NCBI RefSeq assembly: GCF_900114635.1 | Contig: NZ_FOTQ01000001.1 | Span: 1,364,001 to 1,428,000 of the forward strand | Source of the DNA: Shimia aestuarii | GTDB taxonomy: Bacteria > Pseudomonadota > Alphaproteobacteria > Rhodobacterales > Rhodobacteraceae | Length of the DNA: 64,000 nt | Reading direction: 5' to 3' | Shown: piece by piece, positions 60,926 through 64,000 of the stretch | Layout of the letters: every line of letters begins with the position of its first letter | Position numbering within the stretch: the first letter of the stretch is position 1 | Notes under the pieces: generated by a model | The model's database searches: none | What the model was told of the DNA's origin: nothing | The model's input: only the letters and a program-made list of their open reading frames with translations | Position numbers and translations under genes: made by a program

Positions 60926-61609
60926 GTGCCACACGAAATTCACAAGGCAATTGCGCGGAACGCGCTGTTGATGAAGGCGTTGCCGGATCAACATATCGAA
61001 ACGCTTCTGAGCAAGGCGCTCTGGCGGCATTACGACCGCGGCGAAACCCTGTTTCTTCAGGATGAGGAAGCCACCGCGATCCATATCGTGCTGGATGGGT
61101 GGGTAAAGCTTTACCGCGTCACACCAAACGGCAACGAAGCGGTGGTGAGTGTGTTTGCGCGTGGGGAAAGTTTTGGCGAAGCCGTGGCGCTGCGTCATAT
61201 GCCCTATCCAGTTTCGGCAGAGGCGGCGACCGCCTGTGACGTGATGCATATCCCGACCAACGCGCTTGTCGATCTGATCCGGCACGATAGCGAAGTTGGC
61301 CTGACCATCCTGTCATCGACCTTTAACCACCTGCATTCGCTGGTCAGTCAACTGGAGCAGCTTAAGGCGCAGACCGGTGCACAGCGTGTCGCCGAGTTCC
61401 TGTTGAGCCTTGCGGACTGCGAAAGCGGGTCGTGCTCGGTAAAAATGCCCTATGACAAGGTGCTGATTGCGGGCAGGCTGGGGATGAAACCAGAAAGCCT
61501 GTCGCGGTCCTTTGCACGGCTCAAGGATGCCGGTGTGAAGATCGAGAAAGACGTGGCGCGCATCAAGGATGTCGAAGCGCTGCGAGACTATGTCGAGGTC
61601 GAGCACTAA
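60926..61609 (+). CDS. Crp/Fnr family regulator, Dnr/NnrR type
   Basis: Transcription regulator of 227 residues: N-terminal cNMP-like sensor domain (about 20-140: GETLFLQDEEATAIHIVLDG and FGEAVALRHMPYPVSAEA) and C-terminal helix-turn-helix (about 150-220) with recognition helix KPESLSRSFARLKDAG, whose Glu-Ser-Ser-Arg pattern fits TTGA half sites. It lacks the N-terminal Cys cluster of FNR, so it is not an Fe-S oxygen sensor; a heme-based NO sensor of the Dnr/NnrR class is likely. It starts with GTG at 60926 after AAGGAAA. The longer upstream frame is rejected. It is divergent from hemA and converges with norF. Confidence 0.88.
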   Translation: MPHEIHKAIARNALLMKALPDQHIETLLSKALWRHYDRGETLFLQDEEATAIHIVLDGWVKLYRVTPNGNEAVVSVFARGESFGEAVALRHMPYPVSAEAATACDVMHIPTNALVDLIRHDSEVGLTILSSTFNHLHSLVSQLEQLKAQTGAQRVAEFLLSLADCESGSCSVKMPYDKVLIAGRLGMKPESLSRSFARLKDAGVKIEKDVARIKDVEALRDYVEVEH

Positions 61610-61615
61610 GGCGGA

Positions 61616-61867
61616 TCACCCGGCGAGGTATAGACCCAGGATCGTTGCGCAGAACAGGCTCAGCGTGAGGGCAAAGCCCCGCGCCCAGCTTGGCGCGGAG
61701 GCCAGGTCAAGATAGTCGCGCAGGATGATCCGCGCCTTGAGCAGCGCCAGCAACAGGATTGCCGGAGCCGCGATGCGGATCGGCAATCCCATTGAGCATG
61801 CCGCCGCAACAAGAGACAGTCCGACCAGCAGGGCCCAGGCGCGGGTGAGGTTTGCATGAGTCATCAT
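61616..61867 (-). CDS. norF: NorF, small membrane protein of the nitric oxide reductase cluster
   Basis: Protein of 83 residues with three predicted helices (AWALLVGLSLVAAACSMG, APAILLLALLKARIILRDY, ARGFALTLSLFCATILGLYL). It resembles NorF/cytochrome oxidase subunit IV-type proteins. The pattern LLALLKARIILRDYLDL is typical. Two ATGs (61867, 61864) follow GGGGTG; the long upstream frame lies inside norE. It directly follows norE with a 2-nt gap, supporting the call. Confidence 0.82.
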   Translation of the reverse strand: MMTHANLTRAWALLVGLSLVAAACSMGLPIRIAAPAILLLALLKARIILRDYLDLASAPSWARGFALTLSLFCATILGLYLAG

Positions 61868-61869
61868 CG

Positions 61870-62427
61870 TCACCCCAAGAGATAGATCACTGGGAACAGA
61901 AGCACCCAGACCAGATCGACCATGTGCCAGAACTGTGCTCCGGCCTCGATATTGCGGGGCGCATCCTTCCACGCGACCAGCAGCAACAGCACCACCCCGG
62001 CAACGACATGGGCCGCGTGAAATCCAGTCAGCAGGTAGTAGAAGGTAAAGAACGGATGGGTATCCCATGCGATCCCCTGCGCCGCCTTATCCGCGTACTC
62101 CGCGCCCTTGATGATCAGGAACACGACGCCCAGCGCCGCCGCGCCGGCCAGCGCAAGGCGCGCTTTCGGGCGCGCACCGACCCCACGCCACAGATAGGCC
62201 CGCGCCGCAAGATACCCCGAGGTGACAAGCACCCCGGTATTGAGTGCGGCCCCGGTGCGGTGCAAATGCGATTGCGCCTCGGCAAAACCAACCGGATCGG
62301 TCAGGCGCACGCCCATAAAGGCCAAAAGCCCGGCTCCGAACACCAACAGTTCCGAGATGATGAGCACCCACATCATGAGTTCGCCCGGCAAGGCGCCCGG
62401 TGGATGCGTGCTGTCTGCTTGGCTCAT
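61870..62427 (-). CDS. norE: NorE, cytochrome oxidase subunit III-like protein
   Basis: Membrane protein of 185 residues with five helices, similar to heme-copper oxidase subunit III. Segments ALPGELMMWVLIISELLVFG, NTGVLVTSGYLAARAYL, PFFTFYYLLTGFHAAHVVAG and AQFWHMVDLVWVLLFPVIYL are typical of NorE. Its precise role in NO reductase maturation is unclear in the family. It overlaps norD by 4 nt at its start. Confidence 0.92.
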   Translation of the reverse strand: MSQADSTHPPGALPGELMMWVLIISELLVFGAGLLAFMGVRLTDPVGFAEAQSHLHRTGAALNTGVLVTSGYLAARAYLWRGVGARPKARLALAGAAALGVVFLIIKGAEYADKAAQGIAWDTHPFFTFYYLLTGFHAAHVVAGVVLLLLVAWKDAPRNIEAGAQFWHMVDLVWVLLFPVIYLLG

Positions 62428-64000
62428 CCCGTGACCAGCTGCCTGTAGATTTGCGGCAAGGCATAGATCAGCTTGTCCGGGTCCGGGATGATCGAGAATC
62501 CGCCCTGCCCGAACATCCGCGCAAACCAGCTTTTGCCGTCCCGATCCACCGTCACGCCATAGACCGCATGTCCGGCGCGACGCGCCTCGCGGACCGCCAT
62601 CGCGGTGTCTTCGATCCCGTGGCGCCCTTCGTAGTGGTCAAGGTCGTTTGGCTTGCCATCGGTGATCACCAGCAGCAACCGGCGCTTGCGGGTCTGTTCG
62701 GACAGATCCGCGGACACATGTCGGATCGCCGCCCCAAGGCGGGTGTAGAAGCCGGGGCGCAAGCTGCCGATCCGCTGTTCCACCAGGGGGCTCATCGGTT
62801 CGTCAAAGCCTTTGCATTTCTGGATATATACCCGGTCACGCTTGAGCGAGGAGAACGCGTGAATGGCAAAATCATCGCCACAAGCATTCAGACCCCACGC
62901 CAGCGCGTCCAGCGCTTCGCGCTCGATGTCGATCACGGCGCGGCCAGTAATGGCGCTCTCGGTGGAGCGGCTGACATCAAGCAGGATCGACACCGCCAGA
63001 TCGCGCGCTTCGGGGCGCGATTGCAGCCAGATCCGATCGGACCCTTCACCATCGGCAATCCGGTCGACCTGCGAGCGCACGGTGGCGTCCATGTCGAGCG
63101 CATCGCCGTCCAGATGCCCGCGCGTGGTCACGCGGCCCGGGCGCAACGCTTCGAACTGCTTCTTGACGGCCCGAATGCGGCGCGCCGCAACCGGATCGCG
63201 GGCATAGGCCTGATTTTCTTCTTTCGCCTCGGCGTCCGAGGTCAGCACACAGACGTGATCTTGCAGATACTGGCCCGTGCGCACATCCCATTCGGGATAC
63301 ATGATCTTGCCAGAAAGCTTCTCGCGGTCGACGTCTTCGGGCGCGAGATCAAGGTGCAGCTTGAGCTTGGTCGGCGGGGCCTTGGAAATCTGTCCCAGGC
63401 CGATCTCGTCCTGATCATCCGCCGCCTTCTTGGCATTGTCGGGATCGTCGTCATCCACGCGGCGGTTGAGGTTCAGGAACTCGGCCCAGCTCAGGATCGC
63501 TTCGAACTTGTGCAGGATAAAGCTGTCCGTGCGCTCGGCCTGATCCGACTTGCGGCGGCGGGCACGGTGGGTTTTCTCGTTGGTGTCACCTTCTTCCGGC
63601 GGGCCTTCGGTTTCGCGGTTCTCGACCTCGTGGCCTTCCGAGAACTGTACGGGGCGCAGTTCGGGCCAGAGCGGAACGGGGCGGAATGTCTGGTATCCGC
63701 GCGGTGCGGAAATTCCGTCAAGCGCGTCGTTTTCCATGGCCTGCCAAAGCGGTTGCGCACTGGCAGGAAGGTCGTCGCCTAGCATGTGGCGCACGATATC
63801 ATCCACCGCCGCCTCGTCGCGGGGCAGGTCCGATTTCAAGCGATAATGCAGGATGCCCTGACACAGAGCATGATAGAGATCGCGCAAGCCCGGTGCGTCT
63901 TCCAGCGTGTCAGCGACCATCTTGCGCGATGCGGCCAGCGCGCGCAGATCGGCGCGCAGCGGGTCATCCTCGGCCACGCGGTCCGGTGCATGGGCCGCCA
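62424..64000 (-). CDS. norD: NorD, nitric oxide reductase activation protein (5' end cut)
   Basis: VWA-domain protein needed to activate NO reductase with the MoxR-type ATPase NorQ. About 525 residues are visible of a family usually near 600-640; the frame stays open to the window end, so the true start lies beyond 64000. The middle is acidic and charged (HRARRRKSDQAERTD), and the C-terminal VWA domain has the MIDAS motif LLDVSRSTES with the later LLLVITDGKPNDLDHYEGRH. The product is cytoplasmic. norE and norF follow; norCBQ are expected upstream, to the right. Confidence 0.93.
   Translation of the reverse strand, partial: AAHAPDRVAEDDPLRADLRALAASRKMVADTLEDAPGLRDLYHALCQGILHYRLKSDLPRDEAAVDDIVRHMLGDDLPASAQPLWQAMENDALDGISAPRGYQTFRPVPLWPELRPVQFSEGHEVENRETEGPPEEGDTNEKTHRARRRKSDQAERTDSFILHKFEAILSWAEFLNLNRRVDDDDPDNAKKAADDQDEIGLGQISKAPPTKLKLHLDLAPEDVDREKLSGKIMYPEWDVRTGQYLQDHVCVLTSDAEAKEENQAYARDPVAARRIRAVKKQFEALRPGRVTTRGHLDGDALDMDATVRSQVDRIADGEGSDRIWLQSRPEARDLAVSILLDVSRSTESAITGRAVIDIEREALDALAWGLNACGDDFAIHAFSSLKRDRVYIQKCKGFDEPMSPLVEQRIGSLRPGFYTRLGAAIRHVSADLSEQTRKRRLLLVITDGKPNDLDHYEGRHGIEDTAMAVREARRAGHAVYGVTVDRDGKSWFARMFGQGGFSIIPDPDKLIYALPQIYRQLVTG

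Noticed and set aside
62400..63782. A 460-codon plus-strand frame opposite norD
   Set aside because: norD has a clear VWA domain and couples to norE; the opposite frame is a shadow.
1..64000. CRISPR arrays, insertion sequences or prophage genes
   Set aside because: No regularly spaced repeats, transposase or phage genes were seen on either strand.

Overview
The window reads as chromosomal DNA of a GC-rich, flagellated, denitrifying alphaproteobacterium of the Rhodobacterales (Roseobacter group). The basis is gene content and order: a flaF-flbT pair beside flagellin, a Rhodobacterales-style flgBC-fliE-fliQ-flgFGAH run, tamAB at the cluster edge, nos/nap/nor modules, a glycine-condensing hemA with a Crp/Fnr regulator, and CtrA-like sites in front of flagellar operons. 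No transposase, phage or plasmid replication gene was seen.

Layout. (1) 1-3.8 kb: a small polyamine module with a putrescine-pyruvate aminotransferase, a GntR/FCD regulator and a divergent putrescine-binding protein. Two copies of a near-identical 17-bp palindromic site flank the regulator gene. (2) 3.8-4.7 kb: an APH/choline-kinase-like phosphotransferase. (3) 4.7-35.8 kb: about 34 flagellar genes in several head-to-head operons: flgD-fliK; flgJ-flgN; fliC, then flaF-flbT-DUF1217; fliI; flgBC-fliEQ-flgFGAH-fliL-like; fliL-DUF6468-like-motE-like-motA-(755-aa unknown)-slt-flhA-fliR-flhB-fliJ-like; fliF-fliH-fliN-fliP; flgE-flgK-flgL-flgI; motB. Five intergenic regions carry a TTAN-N7-TTAN type element that fits the CtrA box. 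fliG, fliM, fliO and the regulators are not here. (4) 36.1-41.3 kb: tamA-tamB. (5) 41.4-42.3 kb: tRNA-Thr(CGT) and a small His-rich, glycine-zipper exported protein. (6) 42.5-51.5 kb: nitrous oxide reductase operon, DUF2946-like gene then nosRZDFYLX. (7) 51.6-59.3 kb, minus strand: napFDAGHBC followed by an 85-aa membrane protein, a DUF2478 protein and a secreted DsrE-family protein. (8) 59.5-61.6 kb: hemA and a divergent Crp/Fnr regulator around a perfect FNR/NNR box. (9) 61.6-64 kb: norF, norE and norD, the last cut by the window end; norCBQ probably lie beyond the right edge.

How it works together. The right half is a respiratory nitrogen-oxide block: Nap reduces nitrate in the periplasm, Nor reduces NO, Nos reduces N2O. 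hemA would supply heme for the cytochromes, and the Crp/Fnr protein is the likely NO- or O2-linked switch. The left half builds a single polar-type flagellum with a split motility module: motA and motB are 10 kb apart, and motA sits with a MotE-like protein, a small membrane coiled-coil protein and a 755-residue periplasmic protein I cannot assign. The most interesting uncharacterised items are that 755-aa protein, the structured flagellin leader next to flbT, the long palindrome upstream of the DsrE gene, and the unassigned tail of the nap operon.
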